DNA from: Paenibacillus tundrae
GTDB taxonomy: Bacteria; Bacillota; Bacilli; Paenibacillales; Paenibacillaceae
Reading direction: 5' to 3'
NCBI RefSeq assembly: GCF_036884255.1
Contig: NZ_CP145605.1
Coordinates: 1,984,001-2,048,000 of the forward strand
DNA length: 64,000 bases
The position numbers and the translations under genes were made by a program. This document shows, piece by piece, positions 28,826 through 41,193 of this stretch (position 1 is the stretch's first letter; each line of letters starts with the position of its first letter). The notes beneath the pieces are model-generated. The model was not told where the DNA came from. It ran no database searches and was given only the letters and a program-made list of their open reading frames with translations.

Positions 28826-29212
28826 ATGCAACGTAAATGGATGATGCTGGGCGCAATACTTACGATGCTGTCTGTGGCGATTGGTGCGTTCGGTGCACAT
28901 ATTGTAAAGGAGCACATTGATGCCAAAGCCCTTGCTACCTATGAAACGGGTGTACAGTACCACATGATCCACGCTGTCGCTTTGCTGATTGTTGGACTTA
29001 CCGCAGGACAACTAGGGGAGTCGGCGAAGCTTAGATGGTCGGCACGTCTTCTGCTGATTGGGATCATTGTGTTCTCTGGTAGCTTATATGTACTCAGTAC
29101 AACAGGAATCAAAATATTAGGCGCCATTACTCCAATTGGTGGTGTAGCTTTTATTGCAGGTTGGCTACTGTTCGCCTTAGACGTGTGGCAACGAGGTAAG
29201 GGACGATCCTAA
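28826..29212 (+). CDS. DUF423 family membrane protein (YwdK-like)
   Basis: 128 residues with four hydrophobic segments. It starts with the family signature GAILTMLSVAIGAFGAH and has YHMIHAVALLIVG and the ITPIGGVAFIAGW segment. Function is unknown; members occur across Firmicutes and Proteobacteria. The RBS AAAGGGGAG precedes the ATG. Confidence 0.93.
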   Translation: MQRKWMMLGAILTMLSVAIGAFGAHIVKEHIDAKALATYETGVQYHMIHAVALLIVGLTAGQLGESAKLRWSARLLLIGIIVFSGSLYVLSTTGIKILGAITPIGGVAFIAGWLLFALDVWQRGKGRS

Positions 29213-29299
29213 TTACATAAGGATGCTTCCGTGTTTCACTTGAAAAACCATTGTTAATATAGAATACTTGATTTAACTAATGCGCTTACACCATGTTTA

Positions 29300-29352
29300 A
29301 AAAAAGCAGCCTACATGGAAATGTAATGGGATTTCCACGCGGGCTGCTTTTC
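29300..29352. terminator. Hairpin terminator between convergent genes
   Basis: AAAAGCAGCC pairs with GGGCTGCTTTT and an inner GGAAAT with ATTTCC. T-runs occur on both strands, so it may be bidirectional. Confidence 0.8.
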
Positions 29353-29369
29353 ATTATACTTTGTTGTTT

Positions 29370-29927
29370 TTACAAAAACTCATCAATTTCATTCGTTTTG
29401 AAAGTGTAAACCTGCTTCTCATCTACATGGTAAATGCTTACGAGGTTATTTTCCCGATCAAAATTTAAAATGCGGCAAGGGATACTCTGATGTTTACCGT
29501 TCTTGTTGTTTACCACAATACGTGTTAGACGATTTTCCTTAATCAGTGTGTCGATCCATTCATCAAATGAGTTTCCGCTTTGGGAAGGCTCGGATGATTC
29601 CTTCTTTGGAGTGACATCTTTAGGTTGCTCTTTTTTGGCTGGAGCAGAAGAAGCATTCGTTGAAGCGCTTTTCTGTACCGTACTGTCCTGAGCTTTTTTT
29701 CGTCCATTGTGAAGAGCCGTAATGGATTCTTTTTTAGATTGAATTGTCGCTTCAATAATCTTGCCAAGCTCTATACCGGATTGAATCCGGAAGTCCACAA
29801 TCTGTTCCTCTTTGTTCATGAGCTCCAACAGGGACTGCAGTGCCAGTGCATTTGAGCGGTTCTTAATCAGAACATCGACGTTAAATAGATAGCCGATTTC
29901 TTCTTCGTTGGATAAGGTTTCTTTCAT
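29370..29927 (-). CDS. Hypothetical protein, 185 residues
   Basis: Not recognised. An N-terminal helical domain (1-70, with NVDVLIKNRSNALALQSLL) is joined by a Ser/Lys/Pro-rich linker (75-120) to a C-terminal beta-rich domain (125-185, ending HVDEKQVYTFKTNEIDEFL). The layout suggests a two-domain scaffold, perhaps with an Sm/SH3-like C-terminal part; this is a guess from strand pattern. Soluble. Single gene with divergent neighbours. Confidence 0.75.
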   Translation of the reverse strand: MKETLSNEEEIGYLFNVDVLIKNRSNALALQSLLELMNKEEQIVDFRIQSGIELGKIIEATIQSKKESITALHNGRKKAQDSTVQKSASTNASSAPAKKEQPKDVTPKKESSEPSQSGNSFDEWIDTLIKENRLTRIVVNNKNGKHQSIPCRILNFDRENNLVSIYHVDEKQVYTFKTNEIDEFL

Positions 29928-30217
29928 TCATCCCAGCCCCGTTAAAATATATGTGAATACCGTAATACGTCTAACCTACTATATCATTAATGTGGCAATA
30001 ATCATAGTGTCAAGGCGGAGAAAATGCTATGGAAGAATCGGTTAAAGCCAGGGGGGTTGAAGCGGCATTCATTTTTGCTTTTTAGCTATATTATTTGTAA
30101 ATAAAGTTGGTAATGACTGGTGATTCAGTAGAGTTATAGATGTGGATAGTAATCAAATTCGAAAGATTCGTTTTGAAGACTATGAAAGAACACTTCGAAA
30201 TTGAAGGAGATGAACAA

Positions 30218-30778
30218 ATGAGTTATTACGAATTAGCAGCGAAGAGAATCAGAAATATTGACCCTAACCTATATATTGGAATCTCGCAGAAAAGATACGA
30301 AGAAGTAAGAACTAAAGGGGAGTACGCTGCAGACGCCACATTGATTGCTGAATATTACCGTAGGGTGGGCGTTTTTTTGCAGCATCTCTCCAAAGAAGCC
30401 ACCGGCATTTATGTGGGAATGGATTTGTTAATTGGTTATCGAATTCCTGATGATGCATGGGACAACTTCGTAGTTGATTTTCCTAATTTTAAAGATATTG
30501 ACCTGAGCCTTATAAAGCTGTTAAGTATGCACTATCTGCGATGGTGCGCTCTAATTGATGAGAAGAACGGTTTTGCTTTACAGTACCCAGACATCTATGA
30601 ACCGATGATCACATTGTTTGAAAGAGGAGGTGGACGCATTAGTACCCATCACCATGAACTAGTTGGAGGGTTTGGCGGTTTTCCTAAGACGATCTATGCC
30701 ACGAGAGGGGACATGAACCCTTTTGACATCAGCGAGAGCACACTTAAAAAGATCATTGAAGAGGTGGAGTTCGCGTAG
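30218..30778 (+). CDS. Hypothetical protein, 186 residues
   Basis: Start placed at the ATG at 30218 (MSYYELAAKR) because AAGGAGATG lies eight bases before; a reading from 30140 lacks an RBS. No family was recognised. Helical throughout with no membrane segment; notable strings are HYLRWCALIDEKNGFALQ and the Gly-rich RGGGRISTHHHELVGGFGGF. Its size and polar nature are like immunity-type proteins, but no toxin gene is near. Confidence 0.7.
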   Translation: MSYYELAAKRIRNIDPNLYIGISQKRYEEVRTKGEYAADATLIAEYYRRVGVFLQHLSKEATGIYVGMDLLIGYRIPDDAWDNFVVDFPNFKDIDLSLIKLLSMHYLRWCALIDEKNGFALQYPDIYEPMITLFERGGGRISTHHHELVGGFGGFPKTIYATRGDMNPFDISESTLKKIIEEVEFA

Positions 30779-30789
30779 CATATCTTAAG

Positions 30790-30936
30790 GTGTATAAAAA
30801 TGGGGATTTAACTGAACGGAACTGTATCCGTTGCGGCAATCGTCTATTGATCCATTCACACATCACGGAATATGGTTATCCATGGTACAACATTAAATGT
30901 GAGTCTGAGAGTTGTTTTGATAAAAATTTCTCATGA
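30790..30936 (+). CDS. Possible small Cys-rich protein or remnant
   Basis: A 48-codon reading with GTG start, 11 bases after the previous stop. It holds a CIRCG knuckle and a later CxxxxxC pair (KCESESCF), so a small zinc ribbon is possible. No clear RBS is seen, and the open frame extends upstream into the preceding gene, so it could be the tail of a decayed gene. The remainder of the stretch up to 31116 shows nothing recognisable. Confidence 0.35.
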   Translation: MYKNGDLTERNCIRCGNRLLIHSHITEYGYPWYNIKCESESCFDKNFS

Positions 30937-31116
30937 TTCAATTGATAAAAAGATTGTAAATGGCTTGCTGATTTCGAGAATAAATTGATCTTATCTCGAA
31001 TGTGAAAGACGGATTCGGAAGCCATTTTCTCGATACACGGCAAGTGTCCACACGACTCTTCAGGGCAAGGCATACAATTATCTTGACCTGCGGAAGAGGA
31101 GGTGGATCGGAAGACT

Positions 31117-31419
31117 ATGGTGACGATGGAGCCGATTGTCGTTGGGGAACACGTGTTGGTGGGAGTAGAGGTTAAGCTGCCCAAAACAACGCTGCTCACA
31201 ATTAACACATCGAAGGGGTATATCATGTGTGGAGCACTCGATGTGGGATTACTTAATGAGGTGCTGGGAGATCGCAAGATTATTGCAGCTCGGGCAGTAG
31301 GTGTGCGCACACTGGAACAATTGCTGCATGCTCCGATGGAATCGGTGACAACAGAAGCCGAAGCTATGGGCATTACAGTTGGCATGACCGGCGTAGATGC
31401 ATTATTGAAAATGATCTGA
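31117..31419 (+). CDS. DUF1805 (YunC-like) protein
   Basis: About 100 residues. VEVKLPKTTLLTINTSKGYIMCGALDVGLLNE is the DUF1805 signature, and the C terminus ends with GMTGVDALLKMI. Function is unknown. Several starts compete (GTG 31102, ATG 31117, GTG 31120, ATG 31126); AGAGGAGG at 31095-31102 is 14 bases before the ATG used here. A yunD-like gene lies at 44.4 kb; in B. subtilis yunC and yunD are neighbours, here they are apart. Confidence 0.85.
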   Translation: MVTMEPIVVGEHVLVGVEVKLPKTTLLTINTSKGYIMCGALDVGLLNEVLGDRKIIAARAVGVRTLEQLLHAPMESVTTEAEAMGITVGMTGVDALLKMI

Positions 31420-31532
31420 ACATCTAAATGGATTATAGCATCTAATCCAAACTAATATTATCCCCATCCCAATTTAAATGGTATTTCAACTCTACATCAA
31501 TCCAATATCAAACTAACTTCAAGGTTAACGCC

Positions 31533-31566
31533 AAAAAAAAGGGCTCCTTTCAGGGAGCCCTCATTT
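31533..31566 (-). terminator. Terminator after mtnA
   Basis: Read on minus, GGGCTCCC, loop TGAAA, GGAGCCC and then eight T. It could also stop plus-strand transcripts. Confidence 0.85.
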
Positions 31567-31613
31567 CTTTACGTATCATTTATGTCATAGAACTCGGTTC
31601 ATAAATATAGGAA

Positions 31614-32687
31614 TTAAGCTTCTTCCTTAGCAAACAATGCTGCAAGATTCTCTTTGAAAGGCGCACGCACGACACCTTTTTCCGTAATGATGGCTGTGAC
31701 ATACTCGTTCGGAGTAACATCGAAAGCTGGGTTAAATACTTTAACACCTTGCGGTGCGGTACGTTTGCCAAAACCTTCGGTAACTTCCTCTGCTGCACGC
31801 TCTTCTATTGGAATAAGATCGCCTGATGGCGTAGACAGATCAATGGTGGACAGTGGGCTAGCTACATAGAACGGAATGTTATGCGCTTTGGCAAGTACTG
31901 CAACGCTGTACGTTCCGATTTTGTTCGCTACATCGCCATTCGCAGCCACACGATCTGTGCCGACGATAACGGCTTGAATCCATCCCTTCGACATGACCAT
32001 TCCGGCCATATTATCACAGAGCAGTGTAACGTCAATGCCAGCCTGTTGCAATTCAAATGCAGTCAGGCGTGCCCCTTGCAGTACAGGACGAGTTTCGTCC
32101 GCAAATACTTTAAGGTTGATACCGCGTTCTTGAGCGAGATACATCGGTGCAGTTGCTGTGCCGTATTTGGCTGTCGCGAGTCCACCGGCATTACAGTGCG
32201 TAAGCACACCCATACCATCCTCGAACAGTGGGAGTGCGTTCTCGCCGATCATACGGCATACTTCTTCGTCTTCTTTTTGAATGAGAAGAGCTTCGGCTTC
32301 AAGCGCTGCATTACCATCCTCAATCGATGTGCCAGCCTCTGCAAGCTCATTGGCCTTTTGCATCATACGATCCAGCGCCCAGAACAGATTAACTGCTGTT
32401 GGACGAGATGTTGCCAAGTGAGCACAGATGGATTTTACATGATCCAGCCAGCCTGGTGTACCCATTCCATCATAAGCTTTGGCGCCTAGAACAACGCCGA
32501 ATGCAGCAGCAATCCCGATCGCAGGAGCTCCACGTACTTTCATGGAATGAATCGCTTCCCATACTTCCTCAGGTGTGTACAGCTTCAGCATCAGAATGGT
32601 CTCGGGTAGAAGACGCTGGTCAAGCATTTCAAGCTTGTCCTGTTTCCATATCAGGGAGGACAAAGGCTGGTGTTCAGAAGTTGTCAT
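31614..32687 (-). CDS. mtnA: S-methyl-5-thioribose-1-phosphate isomerase
   Basis: 357 residues of the eIF2B-alpha-like family. Key segments are [14 protein letters not shown], the [11 protein letters not shown] segment with the catalytic-site Cys, [16 protein letters not shown], and [18 protein letters not shown] with the catalytic Asp. It converts methylthioribose-1-phosphate to methylthioribulose-1-phosphate in methionine salvage. It is the second gene after mtnK (25-base gap), with RBS GGAGG 7 bases before the ATG. Confidence 0.97.
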   Translation of the reverse strand: MTTSEHQPLSSLIWKQDKLEMLDQRLLPETILMLKLYTPEEVWEAIHSMKVRGAPAIGIAAAFGVVLGAKAYDGMGTPGWLDHVKSICAHLATSRPTAVNLFWALDRMMQKANELAEAGTSIEDGNAALEAEALLIQKEDEEVCRMIGENALPLFEDGMGVLTHCNAGGLATAKYGTATAPMYLAQERGINLKVFADETRPVLQGARLTAFELQQAGIDVTLLCDNMAGMVMSKGWIQAVIVGTDRVAANGDVANKIGTYSVAVLAKAHNIPFYVASPLSTIDLSTPSGDLIPIEERAAEEVTEGFGKRTAPQGVKVFNPAFDVTPNEYVTAIITEKGVVRAPFKENLAALFAKEEA

Positions 32688-32712
32688 GGGTGTGCCTCCG
32701 TTTTTGTTAGAT

Positions 32713-33930
32713 TTATGATTTGAGTGCAGAGACAGCTGTAGACACGGTGTCTAACAGTTCTCCGATGGTGTTCAAGCGACGATTGCTCTTAATAAGAGCT
32801 TTACCAATGGCTAGTGCTTTGCGCTGTGCGCGTTCACGTTGTGCTGCATCTTCAATGGTATCGATATCCGCTACATGTGCGAGACCTACAATACGACGTA
32901 CCATTTTTGCACCAGCGAAGCCAGCTGTATCCCGGAACACTTTTTGTACATAGTGGTCTTGATATCCCGGAGCTTTTGCCATAGGGTCAACCAAATCATT
33001 CACCCACAGGGCACGGAAACGGCTCTCAAATTCGGTCCAGACGTCCCGAACCATGTCTAGCAGCAGAGCTTCACGCTCTTGAAGTGCTTGGCTATCTTTG
33101 ATCGATCCTGGAAGGGAAGCATAATTGAGTAGCAGGTTCGCAATCACCGCACCAATATCGAAGCCCATCGGCCCATAATAAGCAAACTCTGGATCAATGA
33201 CTTTAGTGGATTCTGGTGTTACAAAAATGCTGCCTGTGTGCAGGTCGCCATGAAGCAGTGCTTCACCATGAGTCAGAAATTTCTCGCGTAATAAAGCAAC
33301 TTCCAAGTGAAGTTCTCCATCCGTACGAAGCGCCTCAGCTTCGTCCTCAATAGAAGCTTCATAATTATTTTTCTCAGCGATCCGGTAGGGCTCATCGAAT
33401 ATCAAATCCTCGGTTATTTTACACTGATCTGGATTGATAAATCGACCTTGTTTTTCTTTCTTCAGTTGCTGGTTCATGCCGAGGTCGGAAGTAAAGAAGA
33501 GTGTTCTTGCCATAAATTCACCGATATGTTGTGCAAAAAGTGGATAGCTTGTACCCTCTATAAGACCTTTGCGCATAATCACATGATCACTCAGATCTTC
33601 CATTACCGTTAATGCAAGATCGTCATCGTAATGATACACCTCAGGCACCATTCCAGGGCAGAGACGATACTCTTCCTGTAGAATTTCACGCTCAATGCGA
33701 GCCCGTACAAGAGACAATGGCCATGATTCTCCTACGACTTTCGCATAAGGAAGCGCCTGTTTGATAATGATACTTTTATCGGAGTTCTGATCTGTGATAT
33801 GGAAAACCAAATTCAGATTGCCGTCGCCGATCTCACGACATTCTAGATTCGAATCTGCCGTAAACGGATCAGGTAATGTTCGCGCCAATTCGATTGCTTC
33901 CTGGGGTGTTAAAGGGTGATATTGGGACAA
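32713..33930 (-). CDS. mtnK: S-methyl-5-thioribose kinase
   Basis: About 405 residues from the TTG at 33930, chosen because GGAGGTGG lies five bases before; the ATG at 33945 contains that RBS and earlier starts have none. The kinase fold shows [12 protein letters not shown], the catalytic [13 protein letters not shown] with Asp, and [18 protein letters not shown]. It phosphorylates methylthioribose with ATP, ahead of MtnA in methionine salvage. No S-box riboswitch was found upstream, unlike in B. subtilis. Confidence 0.95.
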   Translation of the reverse strand: MSQYHPLTPQEAIELARTLPDPFTADSNLECREIGDGNLNLVFHITDQNSDKSIIIKQALPYAKVVGESWPLSLVRARIEREILQEEYRLCPGMVPEVYHYDDDLALTVMEDLSDHVIMRKGLIEGTSYPLFAQHIGEFMARTLFFTSDLGMNQQLKKEKQGRFINPDQCKITEDLIFDEPYRIAEKNNYEASIEDEAEALRTDGELHLEVALLREKFLTHGEALLHGDLHTGSIFVTPESTKVIDPEFAYYGPMGFDIGAVIANLLLNYASLPGSIKDSQALQEREALLLDMVRDVWTEFESRFRALWVNDLVDPMAKAPGYQDHYVQKVFRDTAGFAGAKMVRRIVGLAHVADIDTIEDAAQRERAQRKALAIGKALIKSNRRLNTIGELLDTVSTAVSALKS

Positions 33931-34051
33931 GAATGCCACCTCCATATATATGAAGAAACAGGAAAACCCACTTCTTTGCTTGGTATATGTCAGTATATCG
34001 GAATTAGCTCTGCTTTTGTACCCTTTTTTTGATACTGGCGATGTCAATCTT

Positions 34052-34077
34052 GTTTCACACTTCAGGGACGAGGGTAA
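34052..34077 (+). promoter_or_regulatory. Sigma-B/sigma-F-like promoter upstream of dps
   Basis: GTTTCA (34052-34057), a 14-base spacer and GGGTAA (34072-34077) fit the sigma-B consensus GTTTAA-N12-15-GGGTAT, and resemble sigma-F/G sites. Dps is a general-stress or spore gene in relatives. The leader from here to the ATG is about 145 bases and contains hairpins (GGC..CCGC/GCGG..GCC, 34118-34140; GCAGA/TCTGC, 34167-34181). Confidence 0.5.
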
Positions 34078-34225
34078 AAACAAATAGGCCGGACGGTTGA
34101 AGTAAAACGCCCGACAAGGCTTCCCGCAAGCGGCGGTGCCGAATAGCTAAATCTCTGTTATACAGGGCAGAACGACTCTGCTTTCTCGTGTAACGGACTA
34201 ACTTTAAATAAAGGATGGGATTCAA

Positions 34226-34687
34226 ATGGCTACAACTAACAAAACAAATCAAACAAAAACAGTTGAACAATTACTTAATCGTCAAGTGGCAAACTTGAAC
34301 GTCCTTTACGTCAAAATTCATAACTATCACTGGTATGTAAAAGGTCCTAATTTCTTCACATTGCATGTTAAATTTGAAGAGTTCTATAATGAAGTGACTG
34401 TACAAATGGACGAAATTGCTGAGCGTATTCTTACACTTAAAGGTAGCCCAGCAGCTACAATGAAAGAATATCTGGAGCTCTCTTCTATTCAAGAAGCTGC
34501 AGGTGGAGAAGATGCGAAACAGATGGTGCAGAACCTAATCGAAGATTTCGCAACGCTGTCTAATGAATATCAGGAAGGTATTGAAGCGGCTGACGCTGCT
34601 GAAGATCAACCTACATCAGATATGCTGACAGGATTCAAGGCAGATCTGGAGAAGCATATGTGGATGCTTCGCTCCTTCTTGGGCTAA
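34226..34687 (+). CDS. dps: Dps family DNA-binding ferritin
   Basis: 153 residues, typical length. Ferroxidase-centre residues are visible: NYHWYVKGPNFFTLHVKFEEFYNEV with His and Glu ligands, and DEIAERI. It assembles into a dodecamer that oxidises and stores iron and protects DNA from peroxide. Start: ATG at 34226, with AAAGGATGG upstream. A stress-type promoter and structured leader precede it. Confidence 0.96.
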   Translation: MATTNKTNQTKTVEQLLNRQVANLNVLYVKIHNYHWYVKGPNFFTLHVKFEEFYNEVTVQMDEIAERILTLKGSPAATMKEYLELSSIQEAAGGEDAKQMVQNLIEDFATLSNEYQEGIEAADAAEDQPTSDMLTGFKADLEKHMWMLRSFLG

Positions 34688-34828
34688 GACATCGATTTTC
34701 ATCCATTACTATAGTACCTAAGTATGTACTAGTACACGAATCGTCGCCTTTCCTACGTTATGGAGAGTTGTCAGGTAGGCGCCCCAACGTCTATACTGCT
34801 GACAAGACCGATTCGGGGAGGGGAGCAT

Positions 34829-35410
34829 ATGATAGGTAACAATATACCGGCATTGAAAGAGTGGGCTTCCACGATCAAAGCCTTAGAACAAGGTCGCCAA
34901 ATTATGGTGATGCGTAAAGGCGGGATCGTGGAGGAAACTCGACATTTTGAGCTGAAAAGTCCAGCGTTTGTTCTGTATCCGACTTATGAACATCAGCGTA
35001 TAGAACTGATCAAGTCCTCTGATCATCCCTATGTTGAGGAGTCATTGGCCGAATGGGTGCCCGAAGCCTCGACAATCCGCATCACCTCTTATGCCGAAGT
35101 GGTGCAAGATGTGGAGATTAGAGATCAGGAGACGCTGGATAAACTTCTAGATTTACATATGTGGACTGCGGATTTTGCCGAAGACCGCCTGAAGTGGAAA
35201 CGAAAAGATCCGCTCCATGTATTATTGTTGCGCGTGTACCGTTTGAATGAACCGATGGAGATTCCGATTTTGTCTGAATACAATGGTTGTCGTTCTTGGA
35301 TTTCCATTCCGAATGGTTCGTTGCCGAGCGAAATGACGCCGGTGATGGACGTTGCGGATTTTGACGAACAGGTACGGAAGGTTAACGAATTGCTCAAAAA
35401 CGAAGAATAA
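34829..35410 (+). CDS. DUF1802 family protein
   Basis: About 193 residues from the ATG at 34829, preceded by GGGGAGGGGAGC; the longer reading from 34760 has no RBS. It has MRKGGIVEETRHFELKSPAF and FVLYPTYEHQ, the typical DUF1802 strings. The fold resembles a restriction-like or YqcI-type domain by description only; function is unknown. Monocistronic with its own terminator. Confidence 0.88.
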   Translation: MIGNNIPALKEWASTIKALEQGRQIMVMRKGGIVEETRHFELKSPAFVLYPTYEHQRIELIKSSDHPYVEESLAEWVPEASTIRITSYAEVVQDVEIRDQETLDKLLDLHMWTADFAEDRLKWKRKDPLHVLLLRVYRLNEPMEIPILSEYNGCRSWISIPNGSLPSEMTPVMDVADFDEQVRKVNELLKNEE

Positions 35411-35417
35411 TGACAAG

Positions 35418-35454
35418 AAGGGCTTGTCCATCATATGGATAAGTCCTTTTTTTT
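35418..35454 (+). terminator. Rho-independent terminator after DUF1802 gene
   Basis: GGGCTTGTCCAT pairs with ATGGATAAGTCC (one mismatch), followed by eight T. Confidence 0.85.
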
Positions 35455-35610
35455 GTAGGAGGACATGCTATAACAAAAGATGTGTTACAGTGATTTTTGT
35501 CACTGTTTATATACTGTCAGGATGTATTCTCATTTGATTCAAACCTACTTTTATTATAGAATCAGGTAGAATAATGTTTTATCCGGAGGACAAGAGTTCT
35601 CGGAAATGAC

Positions 35611-35648
35611 TTGATAATCAATGAGAATCAGTTTAGAATTATTCTAAA
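35611..35648 (+). promoter_or_regulatory. suf operon promoter with overlapping metalloregulator-like sites
   Basis: TTGATA (35611-35616), 17 bases, TAGAAT (35634-35639). Over the -35 and spacer lies a direct repeat TGATAATCA (35612-35620) and TGAGAATCA (35622-35630), Fur-box-like halves. Over the -10 lies a perfect 17-base palindrome TTTAGAATTATTCTAAA (35632-35648) close to the PerR box TTATAATNATTATAA. The sufC start is 126 bases after it. The rest of the 35455-35774 gap shows nothing else I can name. Confidence 0.65.
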
Positions 35649-35774
35649 GTGTTCTTGGCTTTACAGATTACAGTACCCTAAGAAATTCAGAGGAAGCTCT
35701 GTTCAGATATTAATAGGTGCTTTTTCGTTTTCGACAGCAAACATCAATTTAATCAATGGAGGGAAACAATACAC

Positions 35775-36557
35775 ATGGCTACGAATTTCGTCATTGAAGG
35801 TCTGAAAGCGACGATCGAAGGTAAGGAAATCCTGAAAGGAATCAACTTGGAAATGAAAGGTGGAGAAATCCACGCAATCATGGGTCCAAACGGAACAGGT
35901 AAATCAACACTGGCTTCCGCGTTGATGGGACATCCTAAATATGAGGTAACTGATGGTGTAGTAACACTTGACGGTGAAGACGTACTGGATATGGCTGTAG
36001 ATGAGCGCGCACGTGCTGGCTTGTTCTTGGCAATGCAATACCCAAGTGAAATTGCTGGTGTTACTAACTCCGACTTCTTGCGTAGTGCAATCAACGCACG
36101 TCGTGGCGAAGGAAACGAAATCTCCTTGATTAAGTTCATTCGTCAAATGGAAGGTAAAATGAAAGAGCTCGATATGAATCCTGAGTTCGCTCATCGTTAT
36201 CTGAATGAAGGTTTCTCCGGTGGTGAGAAAAAACGTAACGAAATTCTGCAAATGATGCTGCTTGATCCAAAAATCGTAGTACTTGATGAAATCGACTCCG
36301 GTCTGGACATCGACGCTCTGAAAATTGTTGCAGACGGTGTAAATGCAATGAAGAGCGAAGATCGTGGATTCTTGATCATCACTCACTATCAACGTCTCTT
36401 GAACTACATCACACCTGACTACGTTCACGTTATGATGCAAGGTCGCATCGTGAAATCCGGCGGACCTGAGCTGGCTCAACGTCTGGAAGCTGAAGGTTAT
36501 GATTGGGTAAAAGCAGAACTGGGAATTACAGATGAAACTGTAGGTCAAGAAGCGTAA
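35775..36557 (+). CDS. sufC: Fe-S cluster assembly ATPase SufC
   Basis: 260 residues. Walker A GPNGTGKST, signature FSGGEKKRNE and Walker B VVLDEIDSGLD identify the ABC ATPase of the SUF system. SufC works in the cytoplasm with SufB and SufD as the scaffold complex for building iron-sulfur clusters. First gene of sufCDSUB; RBS GGAGG. Confidence 0.98.
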   Translation: MATNFVIEGLKATIEGKEILKGINLEMKGGEIHAIMGPNGTGKSTLASALMGHPKYEVTDGVVTLDGEDVLDMAVDERARAGLFLAMQYPSEIAGVTNSDFLRSAINARRGEGNEISLIKFIRQMEGKMKELDMNPEFAHRYLNEGFSGGEKKRNEILQMMLLDPKIVVLDEIDSGLDIDALKIVADGVNAMKSEDRGFLIITHYQRLLNYITPDYVHVMMQGRIVKSGGPELAQRLEAEGYDWVKAELGITDETVGQEA

Positions 36558-36583
36558 TAGACAAAACGGAGGAGGATCATTTC

Positions 36584-39526
<2,943 letters not shown>

Positions 39527-39546
39527 CGATAGGGAGGTAGAGTAAG

Positions 39547-40944
39547 ATGGCTAAAAAAGCACCAGAAATGGAAGAGTATAAATATGGTTTTCGCGATGAG
39601 CACGAATCCATCTTCAAAACCGGTAAAGGTCTGACTGCAGAGATCGTTACTGAAATTTCTCGGATTAAAAATGAACCAGAATGGATGTTGGAATTCCGTT
39701 TGAAATCCTTGAAACAATTCGAGAAAATGGCTATGCCAAAATGGGGTGGAGACCTCGACGGATTGGACTTCAACGATATTCAATACTATGTTCGTCCTTC
39801 TGATAAGCAAGGGAAAACATGGGAAGAGGTTCCTTCTGAAATCAAAGAAACCTTTGATAAATTGGGTATTCCTGAAGCAGAGCAGAAGTTCCTTGCAGGT
39901 GTATCGGCTCAGTATGAGTCCGAGGTGGTATACCACAACATGCAAAAGGAATTGGAAGATCAAGGTGTTATCTTCATGGATACCGATACAGCTCTGAGAG
40001 AGCACCCGGAAATCCTGCGTGAATATTTCGCTACCGTTATTCCACCAGCAGACAACAAGTTTGCAGCGTTGAATAGTGCCGTATGGTCCGGAGGAAGCTT
40101 CATCTACGTGCCAAAAGGCGTGAAATGTGAAGTGCCTCTGCAAGCATATTTCCGGATCAACTCCGAAAATATGGGACAATTTGAGCGTACACTGATCATT
40201 GCAGACGAAGACAGCTTCGTTCACTATGTTGAGGGCTGTACAGCTCCGATCTACAGCACGAACTCACTTCACAGTGCGGTTGTTGAAATCATCTGTAAGA
40301 AAAATGCCCGTGTTCGTTACACAACGATTCAAAACTGGGCACCAAACATCTACAACCTCGTTACTAAACGTGCGGTTGCAGAAGAGAATGCAACGATGGA
40401 ATGGGTCGATGGTAACATCGGTTCCAAACTGACGATGAAATATCCTGCTGTTGTTCTGAAAGGCCGTGGAGCGAAAGGTTCCGTTCTGTCCATCGCTGTA
40501 GCTGGTAAAAATCAGCATCAGGATGCAGGTGCGAAAATGATCCACTTGGCTCCAGATACAACATCAACGATCGTTTCCAAGTCCATCAGTAAACATGGTG
40601 GTAAAGTAACGTATCGTGGTCTGGCTTCCTTTGGTCGCCAAGCGGAAGGCGCGAAATCCAATATCAAGTGTGATACCCTCATTCTCGATAATGAGTCCAC
40701 ATCCGATACAATTCCTTACAATGAAATCATGAATGACAACATCATGCTGGAGCATGAAGCGACGGTATCCAAAGTATCTGAGGATCAACTCTTCTATCTG
40801 ATGAGTCGTGGTCTGACCGAAGCAGAAGCAACACAGATGATCATCATGGGCTTCATCGAGCCGTTCACGAAGGAATTGCCGATGGAATACGCGGTAGAAA
40901 TGAACAGATTGATCAAATTCGAAATGGAAGGTTCTATCGGTTAA
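39547..40944 (+). CDS. sufB: Fe-S cluster scaffold protein SufB
   Basis: 465 residues with the SufB signatures [34 protein letters not shown] and [13 protein letters not shown]. Its C terminus mirrors SufD ([24 protein letters not shown]). It binds the nascent cluster. Last gene of the operon, followed by a strong terminator. Confidence 0.98.
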   Translation: MAKKAPEMEEYKYGFRDEHESIFKTGKGLTAEIVTEISRIKNEPEWMLEFRLKSLKQFEKMAMPKWGGDLDGLDFNDIQYYVRPSDKQGKTWEEVPSEIKETFDKLGIPEAEQKFLAGVSAQYESEVVYHNMQKELEDQGVIFMDTDTALREHPEILREYFATVIPPADNKFAALNSAVWSGGSFIYVPKGVKCEVPLQAYFRINSENMGQFERTLIIADEDSFVHYVEGCTAPIYSTNSLHSAVVEIICKKNARVRYTTIQNWAPNIYNLVTKRAVAEENATMEWVDGNIGSKLTMKYPAVVLKGRGAKGSVLSIAVAGKNQHQDAGAKMIHLAPDTTSTIVSKSISKHGGKVTYRGLASFGRQAEGAKSNIKCDTLILDNESTSDTIPYNEIMNDNIMLEHEATVSKVSEDQLFYLMSRGLTEAEATQMIIMGFIEPFTKELPMEYAVEMNRLIKFEMEGSIG

Positions 40945-41024
40945 CCTTTGTCTGACAATGGTTAGCGGATAAGCTGGACGCTTGCGCCCTAATTCCTGCC
41001 TGAATAATTTCATGTAATACAGAT

Positions 41025-41056
41025 TAAGATCGAGGATTTTCCTCGGTCTTTTTTTG
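41025..41056 (+). terminator. Terminator of the suf operon
   Basis: AGATCGAGG pairs with CCTCGGTCT around ATTTT, followed by seven T. Confidence 0.9.
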
Positions 41057-41193
41057 TTGTCTAAAAGTATGTTTTATTTTGTGTGAAACGTACCTTAAGT
41101 GCATGCTAAATGTTGATTTTTTGGTATAAAATAGGATCATTCGCACAAGCCATCTCATAGATTCAAGCATCTATTGATAGAAAAGGATGTGAC

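Noticed and set aside
31881..32489. Plus-strand ORF (202 codons) opposite mtnA
   Set aside because: Cys/His-rich mirrored frame over a secure metabolic gene; no RBS.
33931..34225. Possible S-box (SAM) riboswitch upstream of mtnK
   Set aside because: The minus-strand text lacks the S-box core (GAGGGACTGGCCC-like and GCAACC elements). The hairpins there suit a dps leader on plus better.
35904..36548. Minus-strand ORF (214 codons) opposite sufC
   Set aside because: Antisense to a clear ABC ATPase gene, with composition of a mirrored frame.
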